This document shows, piece after piece, positions 33,969-47,121 of a stretch of DNA of 64,000 nt (its first letter is position 1; every line of letters starts with the position of its first letter). The stretch is from positions 3,472,001 to 3,536,000 of the forward strand of contig NC_068558.1 in NCBI RefSeq assembly GCF_022201045.2, read 5' to 3'. The notes beneath the pieces are model-generated. The model was not told the DNA's origin and did no database searches. It saw only the letters and a program-made list of their open reading frames with translations. This stretch comes from Citrus sinensis (lineage: Eukaryota > Streptophyta > Magnoliopsida > Sapindales > Rutaceae). Position numbers and translations under genes: made by a program.

Positions 33969-35318
33969 TAGGGGTGATTAAAATTCAATCTGATCTGTTT
34001 AATTTGTCTAATTTATAAAAATTTAATTCGTATAAATTTGATCCATGAATCTGTGGATTGGATATGAATTAAAATTTTAAAAATTCACAATCGATGGATT
34101 GGATATGGATTTACTTCTATAATAAAAATCTGTGAATTCGCAAAATATATATATATAGTTAAAAATTTATTAGAAATTTAATTAAAGAATATTATAAATG
34201 TGACATTACATAGTTACATAAGCACTATAACATATCTTAATCATTACCCAATAATAATATTAAATAAAAAATAATTAAATAATCAAATATACAAATATAA
34301 CTTGTAAAAATTATAAAATAAAATAAAAGTAAAGTCACACGCATTGGCAAAAGTAAAGTAATATAATGTCAAGTTACCAACAATTTGTAAAGTCACCCAA
34401 AAGCAAAGTAACGTAACGTCAAGTCACCAATAATTTGCAAACAAAAAACCCTAAGTTTTCCCGCCGTCACACGCACTAGCAACACCCAATACTGGTTCGA
34501 TACACTCTCGACACCGTTTTGAAGAACGTTGGCCGCGTGATTCCAGCGAGAGCAAGCCATCTTCTTCCCTGAGTCCATCGAGCCAATTTTACAATCACTG
34601 GTTCCAGCCAAACAATTGCACTATCACAACCTTCAATATCGCCACCCGCACTTCCCCTGGTTCCCATCGTTAACGGCTCCGTAATTACCACTTTTCGACA
34701 AGTGCAATAGCTCTGGTGAAATATCAGACTGTGTTTGATTTCAGAAATTTCACCATTTCAATTAATCATGGCTTTATTTGAACAACTAATTTCGGTGTTA
34801 TGTTAATGTATTATTGTAACTTTATTTGAATAATTAATTTTAGTGTATTATATTTTAAAACTTTAAACGTATTATTGTAGCTTTATTTGAACAATTAATC
34901 TCAATGTACTATATTTTGAAACTTTGAATGTATTATTTTAGTTTTATTTAAACAAATAATTTGTTTAAATTTTATTCAATTTTAAATTTAATTGGTAGTA
35001 AAATTATTTTTATATTAATTTTTTTTAATTTCATTTGTTCATGGATTGGAGAGAACTAAAAATTTTTAATTCGGAAACTAATGCGTAAAATGGTGAATTG
35101 GATATGGATTAAGTTAAATTCGCATCCGATCTGCAGACGTATGGATTGGATATGGATTGAGTCAAATCCGCATCCGATCCGCAGATGTATGGATTTGATT
35201 TGAATTGAGTTTAATCAATTCGTGGATTAAATTGAATTAAAAAATTATAATTCGCAAAATTATGGATCGGATATGGATTGATGTCTAATCTATAAAATCC
35301 GATCCACGAACACCCCTA
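33969..35318. mobile_element. hAT-like element, degenerate
   Basis: Starts taggggtg and ends cacccta-type (cacccctaa), inverted at the tips. Both arms contain many copies of ggatatggatt and its complement plus aatccgcatccgatccgcag, so they pair imperfectly. Flanks atcagcca and ttcagccc match at 6 of 8 positions. The middle is A/T-rich except for a CG-bearing patch at 34440-34700. No transposase. Confidence 0.5.
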
Positions 35319-35679
35319 AATTCAGCCCAATAATAATGAAATATAGCAGCAGCACCCCCCGTGCGAAAGCATTTAAGAATCACAAGTAGAACAAAATTCG
35401 ACCTAAGTATCACCTATATGAATGTTTTTTCTGCACAGTTTTTTCTTACAGTTTTGGTACCCTGTTTGCATTTTGGATGCACCTAACACACTTAAAAGTT
35501 TAAAGTTTAAACAAAAAGGGGCATTTTTACCCCATTTGCATTGCCTATTCTAATGCCCATCAAAAGGATCTAACAAGAAATCCCTACTGGAAAAATATAC
35601 TGGCTTAAAAGAGTTAGTTCCCAGATAAGAGGAGGTCTCATGTCTACATGCAAATTGGAAGCTACAATACAAAGTTCCA

Positions 35680-38600
35680 TTAATGTCTAGGTGATGGATG
35701 CCCATCTGATTTCTCTTCATCCATGTCATCTGCACCATCCCTGTAACAAGAAAATAGCACACAAAAACACTTACATCTCAGTACAAAAGTTGCACAATAA
35801 GTAAAACCCAAGAACTTTCTTACCCAACTTCTCAAATAATCCCATTACGGACAGAAAGTATAAAGTTCTATCATCAAATATTCAAATTTACTACTATTTT
35901 TTTAAAAATAAAGTTTTATCATCAAATATTCAAATTTACTACTATTTTTTTTTTTTAACTCTTAAAGGGAAAGAAGTGTGCACTTGCCTCATCATGTGAT
36001 CATCAAAATTTGTCATGTGTGGAGGTCTATCATCTTCATCATGGTCTGACTCATAATCCTCACCATTCCAGATGCGAGGTTTTGGTCTTCGCTCCATGTC
36101 CTCTTCCGGCTACATCCAATCATAATCACATATGACCAAAACAAAAAGAGATATAATCAAGGGAAAAAAATGCAATACCAAACTAAATAATAATGTAAAT
36201 TTGGCACTGGCTACTAACCTCTTCGGGAACTTGGGTAGTGGCTGGTGTTGTCTGAAAAGGTACACTGGGGGCATGAATTAGTCCCGACAGTTGCTCAAGT
36301 AGTGTGTTCCTGGAAAAAATATATTTGTCACAAAAAGTCTCAGACAACAATGGTCCATGAAAATAAAGCAAATTTGAGCCCAGGAGATGGAAGGACGGAT
36401 TGAGCAACTAGTGCATACTTTTAAAAGATATTAACTGCAGATTATGGTCAGAATTGGCCAAATCATAGAATGATCACCAGGGTTTAGGATCTACCTATCA
36501 GTAACTCCTCTCATGGAATTGGATGACCAGCAAATTAATAGATTAGCAAATAAGTAGAAAATATATGTGACCTAATGACTAGTCAAAGAATAACCATTTG
36601 GATTTAACAAATACAAATCCCAAAGTCCATGGAGTTGGAAAAACCCCACAAGTAAACTGACAAAATAGAATGATCAAATGACAGTCTCCCAAACAAAAAC
36701 TACAAGATCAGCCTTTCAGACAAGGTTCTCCAATCCACTCAAACAAACTTATGCCTAAAAGATAAAGCAGGCAGCCAGCTGCAAAGGACAACCTTTTGCC
36801 TCCCGCATCTGAGAATAAAGATGTATCATACAATAGATAATTAAAAACAACTCAACTAGCATTGATCATAATTTTTCAAAAGTGAAGAAATATCTTAACT
36901 GTTTAAAATCAGTTGAATAAAGGTAGAATATAGTCAACTAGTCCATTCCCTGATAATTACCCTTTCTTGGATCATCATCAGTATACATAAAATTCATTAA
37001 GTAGCACTAACGACATTTCAAACAAATGCATAAGAATTTAATATGAAAATGCAGCTTTGAAAATGAAAGCAAATTAAATGGGGAAGTAAACAATTAGAAT
37101 ACCTTATCTTCTCCATATCTTTGTGTGCGTTTAGGTTCTCCATGTTGCATGGTTCAACATGAAGAGTATAATCTGGTCCAAAGTACTCATAGTATTCATT
37201 GTAAGGCAATTTATTATCAGGTTCTACTCCAACTGCGACAGCTGTCTGCAATAACAGAAATAAACTTATCATGATTTTTTTCATTCTTTACCAATAAAAA
37301 CGCTCAAGAACTTTTAGAAGATTGAGAGGGAAGATACCTCGTAGCACCAACAACGAGCAACATTCCGGATGGTATATCCTCCACCACCCAGAACCATCAA
37401 AGGAACATTGAAGGATCTAAGAAAGTGAAGGCAATCTGCATGGCCTTTAACCGACAAGTTAAAGCAGCCCAACCTATCACCAGACAACGAGTCAGCTCCG
37501 CATTGGAGAACAACTGCATCAGGCTGATACACTTCCATGACTTTTTGGATGATGGGCCGAAAAAGGCCACGGAAGCTTTCATCATCTAAGCCATCATTCA
37601 GGGGTACATTCAGGGCATAGTACTTCCCCTGCCCAGCCCCAACATCCCTGATATGCCCTGTCCCAGGAAAGAAATCCCCAAATTTATGGAAAGACACAGT
37701 CATGACTCTGTCAGTGGTATAAAATGCCTCCTCAACGCCATCTCCGTGGTGAACATCAATATCAACATACAAAACACGCTGCCAAATGACATAGAAACAA
37801 AATCCTCAGAAAAATCATACAGTAATTCCAAGATGAGAAAAAGCAAAACAAAGGCTTCATTTAAAAATCGTAATTTGTCGTCTAATAAGTAAGATCTGAT
37901 TACACATTCCAAAGATCCTATTACATTAGGACCCAAACCTCCAACCTTCAAAAAGAAGAGAAGTACCACCAGATCACAAATTCCGGTGGGAAATTCTAAA
38001 ACAAATTTCCAAAATAAGATATGAGATGATGCAATCACTCATGGGATGTGACAGAGCATTAAGGATTTGCATTTTGCAATATATGCAACCGCAAAACTGA
38101 ATCAAATATTATATCAATTAATGGCCAATATTTATGCAATCCTAACTCAGCAAAAGATGCTAAAATAATTTAAAATTGAGAGAAAAGTAGACCTGTGAAG
38201 ACAAAAGTAAATTTTTATACATCAAAATGTAGTAGGTATGCATAGAATCACCATCAAACAGTTAGTCTCTTCCACGCAAAACAATCATCTTAGAACCAAC
38301 CTCGTTGCATAAGTTAATTTCAACAGAAATCAAACTCATCAGCAGCTGTAGCTTACAATCATTACTAACATATGAAACATTGACTTACAAATCTAACAGC
38401 ATCAAATTCAAATGCAGTAACAAGACACCAACTTAGCTCAGCAGTTAATAAGTAAATCAAACAGATAGATAGATAGATAAAGAAACACCAAATCCATGTA
38501 GTCAATAAAGAAGAAATCATCTTTCAATAAGTTAACAGGGAAGGTTGAAGAAGAATAAAATACCCTGTGAACTTTAAGCAACTCGAGAATGCCAAGGACA

Positions 38601-39103
38601 ATATCATTGACATAACAAAACCCAGAAGCTTCACTCTTCTTAGCATGGTGGAGGCCACCAGCCCAATTCACGGCAATATCGGCATCACCTCTGTTCAACT
38701 TAACAGCAGCACCAATGGAGCCGCCAGCAGAGGCCTGGCAGAAACCAAAAAGCCCATCAAACACGGGACAGTCCTCCCCGACATTGAAGCGTTTCAAGTG
38801 CCTCGAAAACGAGGGGTCGCCCGACGACTCGGGGGACACGGAGGCGAGGAACTCGACGTACTCGTCGGTGTGGAACCTGCGGATGTCAGAGGGCCCCGCC
38901 GGGAATGGACGGTTGACTTCCATCCGACGGTGGAGACCGTAGTGGACGATGAGATTGTGGGCCATGCGGATTCTGTGGGGCTTCATTGGATGACCTTGTC
39001 CGTAGTAATAATCGCCGATTGTTGGTTCGTAGAAGTAACTCACTCGCCGCTTCTTTCCATCGGGACCTGATACAAGCGACGCGCCCTCCGTTGGCTCCTC
39101 CAT
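35680..39103 (-). CDS. HDA6: Histone deacetylase HDA6-type (class I, RPD3), 465 aa, six exons
   Basis: Nuclear zinc-dependent enzyme that removes acetyl groups from histones; plant HDA6 acts in transposon and rDNA silencing with MET1. Exons (minus strand): 38564-39103, 37338-37778, 37103-37245, 36219-36309, 35988-36109, 35680-35740; phases agree and total 1398 nt. The HDAC domain spans about residues 20-330. His152-His153 ([10 protein letters not shown]) is the active-site pair. Zinc ligands by family rule are Asp188 and His190 (DIDVHHGDG) and Asp276 (CGADSLSGD), with the catalytic Tyr315 in GGGGYTIRN. The acidic tail ([20 protein letters not shown]) and N-terminal [19 protein letters not shown] match HDA6 rather than HDA19. 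Length is close to Arabidopsis HDA6 (471). Intron 5 has a GC donor. Confidence 0.93.
35741..35987 (-). other. GC-AG intron of HDA6
   Basis: The fifth intron starts atgatgag|gcaagt and ends ttgttacag|ggatgg. GCAAGT after AG is the standard consensus of the rare GC-AG class. Using the nearby GT instead (caa|gtgcac) would put a stop four codons into exon 6, whereas the GC site keeps an acidic tail of the expected kind to a TAA at 35680-35682. Confidence 0.7.
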
Positions 39104-39895
39104 CTTGCTCAACTGCGACTTCTCCCTCTTATGCCTTTTTTTTTTTCCCCCCCGTTCCCTCTTTTTGCAGAAATCTAAACACTGAATCCTATTTCTCCCT
39201 ATATATAATGTTGGTTTTAATGTGAGCTGGTTTTCTTTAATTTTTAAAAAATTACTACAGTAGTTCAAAATTCCAATGGGTTGAAGAACCTCGTATGTTT
39301 ATTTATAAGATTAGGAATCAAAATCTAGAACGGAAAAGATTGATAGTGTTCACGTGTTAAAAATAAAAGGGTGAATACATCATATATATATTTTTTTATT
39401 TAAGGAATGAGAACTTAATTTTTATGGGAGTTGAGAAATAAGTTGTATTTTTTTTTAACTCTCCATTTTACGAATTTTTATAATTTCTAAATTAATCACT
39501 TTTATATTTTGGTTTTTATTGAAGTTTTGTTATATTTATAAGGCAAAATAAGTGCTTCATTATTTATTATTAGTAACAATAGTAATAATATTATTATTAT
39601 TAAAATTTATTAGTTTTATTATTATTAATTAATTAATTAATTTGAATAATAATATTTACAATTATTGTAATAAATAATGACAATATTCCACTAAGATAAT
39701 TTTAATAATTTAAAATAATTTATTTCGATTTTAAAATAAAATAAATACATTAATAATAAATAATTTATTCTAATTCTCATTCTCAATTACAATTTCAACA
39801 CACAGTAATTCGTTATTAATAATGGCAGCATAAATGTACATTGATTTACGAATGGAATGTAGAATAATTCATGCATATTATAACAACAGTACGTC
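39104..39895. other. HDA6 5' flank, A/T-rich
   Basis: Contains the HDA6 leader, then sequence dominated by (ATT)n-like text at 39560-39730. No gene. Confidence 0.5.
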
Positions 39896-40529
39896 AAAAT
39901 CCAATGTAGATTGCGGCCAGGTCTTTGCATAAACCTGGACCAGTGCCTCCACCAGGCTTCCTCTAGAGTGACAAACGATTCACAGAAGACGAGACGAGAG
40001 AGGGAGGCGACTCCAAAGTAAGACTTAAGGAAGATGATAATCGCAGTTCGTTGCTTCGCTTGCGGCAAGCTCATTGGAAACAAATGGGACACCTATCTTG
40101 ACCTTCTTCTTCAGGCTGATTATCATGAAAGGAGATGCACTTGATGCCTTGTGGTTGGTCCGCTATTGCTGTTAGGCGAATGCTCATGACTCACGTTGAC
40201 CTCATTGAAAAGCTAGCTTCTTAACTACAACACTTTGGATATGTCTGACACCAGCTGAGGAAGCCCATGGATTGACCTGAAGTTGGTTTTGTTCGTATTG
40301 CCTGTTGCATCTGCAAGTCAACTTCCATATTGTAATGTCTATGTGAGCATTTGCCGTTATGTTTAGTAGTATCAAACGCATCAAAGACTTTTAACTCTTT
40401 CTCAAGTCATAGATAGTTTGGTTTGTGTGCCATGGTTTGTTATATGTGATGAACCTAAATTGGCAGCTGCATTCAAGTGCTTGAGATTGTTTTAGTTGTT
40501 TGAAAAAAAAAAAAAAATCCAACGTAGAT
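39896..40529 (+). mobile_element. Retrocopy insertion with target-site duplication
   Basis: 16-bp direct repeats aaaatccaatgtagat (39896-39911) and aaaatccaacgtagat (40514-40529), one mismatch, enclose the RPB10 cDNA copy. The inserted piece ends with about 15 A residues (40503-40517). A-tail plus 16-bp duplication is the mark of LINE-driven reverse transcription. Confidence 0.85.
40034..40258 (+). pseudogene. NRPB10: Processed pseudogene of RNA polymerase subunit RPB10 (RPABC5)
   Basis: RPB10 is the small zinc-binding subunit shared by RNA polymerases I, II and III. The copy starts [20 protein letters not shown], where the CX2C zinc motif is kept and the family's Pro4 is Ala. It continues YLDLL with one extra Leu codon. 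A one-base insertion after the sequence for ADYHE shifts the frame; shifted text gives GDALDAL and VRYCC. A second shift then gives RRMLMTHVDLIEK, and a short insertion precedes LNYNTL. No introns interrupt it, although the plant parent gene has them as far as I know. Stop codons in every frame mean no functional protein. Confidence 0.9.
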
Positions 40530-43500
40530 CACAAGATTTTCGAATATTATTAATTAATTTAAATGTACAATTTCAGTCACGAATTGGAAATTATAAGAAC
40601 CAAATTTTGTTAGTTGCCATTTAAAAAAAAAAAAAAAAAGTTGTTAGTTGAAACATTTCTATCGTTGAGTGACTCTCACCTTACTTCTTCAACATTATTA
40701 GAAGTGCGATTGGATAATTTCGGAGTCAGATCAGATTTAGATGAATTTGATTAAATTTTGGATACTTTGGAAGGAAAAAATCCATCCGATTCTAATCTAA
40801 AGTAGTTCGGATTAAATTAATATTTCAGACAAGTTTGAATTTGAATCGGTTCAAATTGAATTTGGATTTGAGACCTTTTTGACAATATTTTTTTTAAAAA
40901 AATCATGAAATCTATAATTATTGAAAACACAAAATACCAGTAAAACCATAAAAAAAAAATGCAACTGAGTAATGTAAACCATCAAAGTAATGTTAGCTGC
41001 TCGTCTCAAAATGTAATTGGTGTCATACACGAGTAGTTTGGAACTTCAATGGCGTGCAACGTGCAACTGGCTAGCTGGACGTCGATGTCGATCAAGATTC
41101 AACTGGGATTGAGGGTTTGTGTCTTCGCAGCATCGTGGGTCAAGAAGAGCTTAAATGTTGTTGCGGTTGAATATTGTCGAACAAGATGCACTGAGTTCGT
41201 TTGTTTTATTAACATAATTTATTATAATCAATTTAATTTAGTTTGTTTATAAATAAATTATGACATAATATAAATAATTTCTTAATTAATATATTATAAT
41301 TTTGAAATTTTATTTGAAAAACCAAAAAGAAAGTAGAGTTGCTGCCGCTATACCATCTCATTTCAACTCAATAATTATATGAAAATTATCAGAAATTGAC
41401 GATCTTTAGATTAAAGCAACTTATTTGGCCGAAATACTTTGTGTTCATCTGGATATGAAAAATCTAGAAAGTTTTCAAACTTTTAAAAAAATAAAATTGG
41501 ATTTGAAGAAAAATAATCAATTTTTGACTTCTATGACAATCTAATAATGTTATACATCAGCAGACAAGTCCAACGGTACTAGCGATGATGTTGCACACAC
41601 TAGTTTCAACAGCGATGATGGCAATGGTGACTTTTAAATTTATATTTCTATTTTTGTAAATTAATTAAAATTAGTAAAGTGATTTTATTAAATTGTTAAA
41701 ATCATTATTAATACAAAATTAATTATCTACAAAATTTAATCAATAAGATAAAATTGTAAATAATAGTTATTTGATAATATTATTGAAGGAGTAATTTTAG
41801 ATGTTTTGACTTACAATAGAAGAGGAATTTGAACTCATCACTCTTTAGTGTGAAATCTAAACTTCACATTATGATGTATATAAAAATTCTAATGAAAATT
41901 AAATGCTTATAAATTATGGTCAATCCAAACGACAAAAATAAGAAAAAAATTCAAATTATTTTCCCTTCCCCCTTCCTCTCATTCCAACCAAACACCAGCC
42001 TAGTGTTGCTCATTTTTTGTGACTCTAATACATATTTCTTCTAGTTGCAAACTCGCTATACAATATATAACGTAGTAGGAAAAATATATCTGTTGTTTTT
42101 TAATTGACAAATATATACTAATATAGCATTAGTTTTTTTTTTTCTTTCTTTATGGAAAAAATATTTACATACATTGTTAGTTTTTTTTTTCTTTTTTCTT
42201 TTTTCTTTTTTATATAACATATATTGTTAGTTGATTTGCCTGGTGTGCTGCTCAGGGTGTTTTTTTTCTCCTGTGCGGAATCAATGCATTAGTTGTGAAA
42301 GTGGCCTTTTTCAAGCCCAAGTACAACTGTCCGAAGAGTTTATCTTTTCACACCCCTAAAACTTCCTCATTAAGCAAAAAAAAAAGAAAAAGGCCGAATT
42401 TTCTTTTGACGATGTGAAGTATATCCCCTGCATTCTGTGGTGTAGGTCGGAGCACAACTTCGGGTCCAACACAACCCTAAGTTGTCTCGACCGTCTGGGC
42501 TTGATTTAGGTTAGCTATTCAAAAGCCGGTTTCTAAATACACACCACAAATTCTGAAGTCCAATAAACTTCTTTGTTGTACTCCATCTAATTCCTGATCT
42601 GCCCCTGTCATGTTTTTGAATATGCCCATTGCCCTCGGCCCACCAACATTTCTGAGAGCAAACAATCCACACATCACATTAAAATCAAAAGCAAAAAGAA
42701 ATAAAATTGTCTTCATGATTCTTATAACTTGGGCGTTGTATGTGGGTTATATACTTGTTGGCTGACAATAATTCAAGTTATTTTTGCCAATTCATTCTTC
42801 TTTAATTTCATATTGACAGAGTTAAAGAAGTAAGCAATAAAGTACTTTAATGAAAATTTCCAATTTCTTCTCCCTTTGTGACGAAAGTTCTGAATTATAA
42901 ACTTGTCTCTGTGACAATTTCCTTAAAAAATGAAAAAATAAAATAAAATAAAATTTAATGACAAGTGGATTTGATAAGATAAATAGAAGGGTCATAAAAG
43001 CTACACTTCATAGAAATTTAATTAAAGAGGGCTATGTTAGTCTCGGTCTCTTGGACACATGTGCTACCACAATCCTCGTTACTTATTGCTGCAATTTTTT
43101 GTTCCGCAAACTCCTCATGTTATTGATTCTTTTCTTAATCTATGATTGCTAACAAGCTAATCTACATCATTAATTGATTACCCACAATTCATAATGCATC
43201 TTGTGAGCCCCTACATTTTTTTTAACTAGTTTTGATTCTGTTGTTCTGTTGACTATCGTTACCTCGGCTTGTAAGTGGTGAAACAATAAAGACATAAAGT
43301 GATAATAAGGGTAAATTAGGGATTATATTAGTAATGAGAAAGAAAAAAATTATTTTATTTTTTACAGTATTAGAATTATTACGAATAGTTATGTTGGATT
43401 TCAACGTACAAGTTTAACAATAATTTTCTTTTCTGTATATCACATTAATTGATTTTTTATTATAAATAATTTACAAACTCAATCAAGAGATGACACGTAA

Positions 43501-44460
43501 TATGTCATATATAAATTAAGTATCCCAATCAAATAAAGTAAAGCATCATTTTAATTGTGTGTTTAGACCTAAAGGAATTTGTTCAAGTCCCTTTCGATTC
43601 GGGGCCTGGACTTTTCTTATTTCAATTTAGGATCATCATTACATGTTAAATCAGTTTCCGCTCGAGCTTAGTGGAGTTGGATTAGTGACATCTCCCTAAT
43701 CTCTTCATAAAACCTCTTTTTCAGTTATTTTTATTTTAATTTCAAAAATATCATTTTTTACTTAAATACACTCTTATTGACAACCAACAACTAAAATATT
43801 TTCAGTAAAAACTCCACTTATAAAAACTCTACCAATAAAAATTCTACTTAAATAACTTTCATTTGAAAAGTTATACCAAATAGGGTTTAAGTGCATATTT
43901 GATATGGCTTATCTAATAACCAAATCTCACAAGCTCTTTTCAAAATTTTTATTATTGTTCGGATGTATTTCAGGCAGAGCTTTTAAGGGTCAAATAAATT
44001 ATTTTGTCTATACTAGCTAGAGCTAAAATTTCAGGATTTTGAGAGTGAAGGTTGTAGAGTTTTTTTTTTGAAGAGTTGAGTTGTTTAAAGTGCTCTTAAC
44101 TTATTTCAAATTTATTTCATTTTTTTCATAACATAACTTTAAAAGACTTGTTTATTAAAGTAGTTTTATAATTTTTAAAGAAAGTTCTTATTAACAAAAG
44201 AACTCAAATATTATTGGTAAACAATCTGCTTATAAATGTTCTATTAATAAAAGTACCACTCAATTAAGCTCTATTTAAAAAATTGTGCCTAACAGAGCTT
44301 AAGCGTGCTTAATTCTTATTTGCTATGAAATTTAATTTTATTTAAAATAAGATTTTATAAAAATAATAAAGGTTGTGCTTCACTCTTATCAATGATATCA
44401 ACTTAGCCGGGAGTGAAAACCCATGTAAATCGTTTTGAACAAAAGTTTTGCTTTCTCTTC
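40530..44460. other. Intergenic, 3.9 kb, no gene supported
   Basis: A/T-rich with poly-T tracts near 42130 and 42180. Segments at about 43790-43910 and 44220-44340 are diverged direct repeats (cttataaaaactctaccaat / cttataaatgttctattaat). A 65-codon minus frame at 42519-42716 begins with a hydrophobic stretch but is not supported otherwise. Confidence 0.5.
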
Positions 44461-44465
44461 GTAAA

Positions 44466-45063
44466 TGTTAGGAAATTGAGCTTCCTCCCAAGATCACTCC
44501 AAGCAATTTTTCAAGCAACAAATTAACAGAAAAAAAAATTAAATGAAGAATACACTAATCATACGACACAAAATTTATGTGGAAAACTCCAAATCTAGAG
44601 AAAAATCATGGTCGTTGTCAAAAGACAATCAGAAAAAAAATTCACTATGTGGAAAATTTTACAACCACTTTCTTAGAAATAATTTTCTCTCACCCAAGCC
44701 CCAATTTCATAATCTCAAGAAATATCCCTTAACAAAACAAACTTGTAATGCCCATATTGATGAGCCAAATACTTCTACAATACATCTACATGCTTAAGAA
44801 TATTTCCCTCCCATGTTGGAAGCTCTCAATGCTTCTCTTGCATTCTCTTACTTCTCAAATTTGGGATAATGAAAACTTATAAAAGGCTCTTATATTTATA
44901 ACCAAACGGATAACACTGTTCAAATCGTGTTACTGTTCATAACGCGTTACTGTTCAAGCCACGTGGTCAAATAGTGTTACTATTTACTACGTGGTCATGT
45001 TACTATTCACCACATGGTCAAACCATGTTATTGTTTATATCTTTTTTTAATCAATTTTCAACA
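44466..45063. mobile_element. Possible solo LTR
   Basis: Begins tgttaggaaattgag and ends attttcaaca, giving the TG...CA rule of LTR ends. Flanks gtaaa and ataaa match at 4 of 5 positions. Inside, tataaaaggctcttatattt near 44880 looks like an LTR promoter, and atttatgtggaaaactcc is a type of text common in plant copia-type LTRs. No second LTR or internal domain is visible. Confidence 0.45.
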
Positions 45064-46982
45064 ATAAACACAAAAAAGGAGCTGGCGAAAAGCCATCATA
45101 AAGAAGCACGCGAAACACACAATTACACAAACACATTTTTTTTACTTTAAATGGCGTTAAAATATTTCAATAAAATCTTTGACGTAATCTCACAGTAGAG
45201 TAGAGTGTGTAAAGTCAAAAAGTTTGGTCGAATGCCTCTCAAAATATTATGTAAAAAGTAATAATATAGTTACAAATTCTTGTATAATTTTTTTTTTGTA
45301 TAAATTGATGTGACATGGTTAAATTGATTGAATTAAATAGCTCTTAGTTTATATGATTTATTTTTATTCAATTAATGGGTTAATATCAAATTAATTTATA
45401 TAAAATAAATTTATATGAGAGTTTGTGGCTATACCATTATTCTTATATAAAAGGCAAAACCGTAAATGAACAATTCTAAAGAAAATTACCGGGACAACCG
45501 ACCGACGTGTCGGCGACAGCACCCCATCAAAATTTCGAACCTAATTGGAAGCCTTTTCGTGCGTCGGTTTGCCTCATGGTCATGGTCTTATAATTCACGA
45601 ATATTAAAACTTAAAAGGTAATTTTGGGTCACAAAATGAGAAAAAATTGTTTGTGGGCCAGCAAGAAAAAGTAGTGGTGTCAAATCAAGAAAATGTTATC
45701 AATTGGGGACAAGACCTTTAAATTAGGGTACATCCTTTTATCACTCGAGCTTTATGCATTATCAAGAAAAGACATGCAAGGTTTTTTCTTCTCAAGGCGC
45801 TCTAATTGCTACTTTTGACCAGAAAATTAAAGGCAAAGGATTGGGTACCATTTGATGGACGTGGACTCACGGGGGACCCGGGAATCCTGGAATTTTACAC
45901 CTTAAAAAAGGGAGTTGAAACTAATGTTAATAACCCAAAATTCAAGCTAACAAAAAGGCAATTATGCCATTAGATCTATCCCACTAAGACAACCTGACAG
46001 ATGATGAGGCCCCCCTTTAAACTATGACCCATTTCACGGAGAAGAACCCTTTGCTAGTTTGATGTAACAATTTACTTCATCAAATTTTCTAAACAATAAT
46101 CTAAACCGCACTTCCGTTAATTAATCTTTAATCTACTGTCATTTGATAAAAAATCTTTGAGGGTACAGTAAGATTTTTAATAAAAAAGAATAAATAAATA
46201 AAAATTGACACATTAATAAAAGATATTGTTATCTAATTCCACTAAACAAACAATCTTAAAAAAGATAGAAAGACTTTTGTCTCAAGTAACTATTTTGCAC
46301 TTACTCTATTTTGACGCCATCAACTCTTTGTTTTGATGTCATGAAAACTCTATAAACCCTATACTTAAATATAAAAGAGAATCATGATTTTTATGTTCGT
46401 ATAAGTATACTCTCGAATTATCCTATGAGTTGACTTGGGAAAGCAATAATGGTCATAGAAGAGTGGTGGCAAATGTCAAAATAAATTATAGAAGCAAGTT
46501 AGGTTAATATTATTGTGGTATGTTTCTTATGTCCCAACTTTGATCTCTGCAACAAATAGTAATGACTGTGAAGCTATAATCTCAACAACAAACATTCACT
46601 TATACTTGTACCTAAAAAAAAAAAAAATTGTTTTGAATTATGTTTGTGTTTACTATAGCAACAAAGATGCATGATGCAGTTGTAAATTGGAGATGAGTAT
46701 TTGTGAAATGAAGTATATTGCTAGTGCAGATTATACAACAATAATCAATCCATAGTAGATTACTTTACTATGTTTCGCACTCAGATACGGTGGAGTGGTT
46801 TGAATTGAGTTGAAATTTAGAAAAATGTTCAACACAATGCACGTGAAAATTGGTGGTGTTTTTGAGTTTTTCTTTTAATACTTTAAAGACTTATGTCAAT
46901 TATAGTTGGTTCCTAATGGCAATTAGTCCATGGCTATATCAAACTATATCATCATTTACTTCATTCAAAAAATTTAATGAGT
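45064..46982. other. Intergenic, nothing recognised
   Basis: A/T-rich spacer; no protein-like frame. Confidence 0.5.
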
Positions 46983-47075
46983 ATACACACACACACACAC
47001 ATATACATATATATACATATATATGTATATGTATGTATGTGTATGTATATACAACATATATATACATACATATAC

Positions 47076-47107
<32 letters not shown>

Positions 47108-47121
47108 ATGTATACAACATA
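46983..47121. repeat. (CA)n/(TA)n/(GTAT)n microsatellite
   Basis: A compound simple repeat of ca, ta, tata and gtat units. A second short (catg/tatg)n run lies at 47265-47298. The minus and plus frames crossing it are artefacts of the repeat. Confidence 0.9.

Noticed and set aside
38567..39070. 167-codon plus-strand frame
   Set aside because: It is the antisense shadow of HDA6 exon 1.
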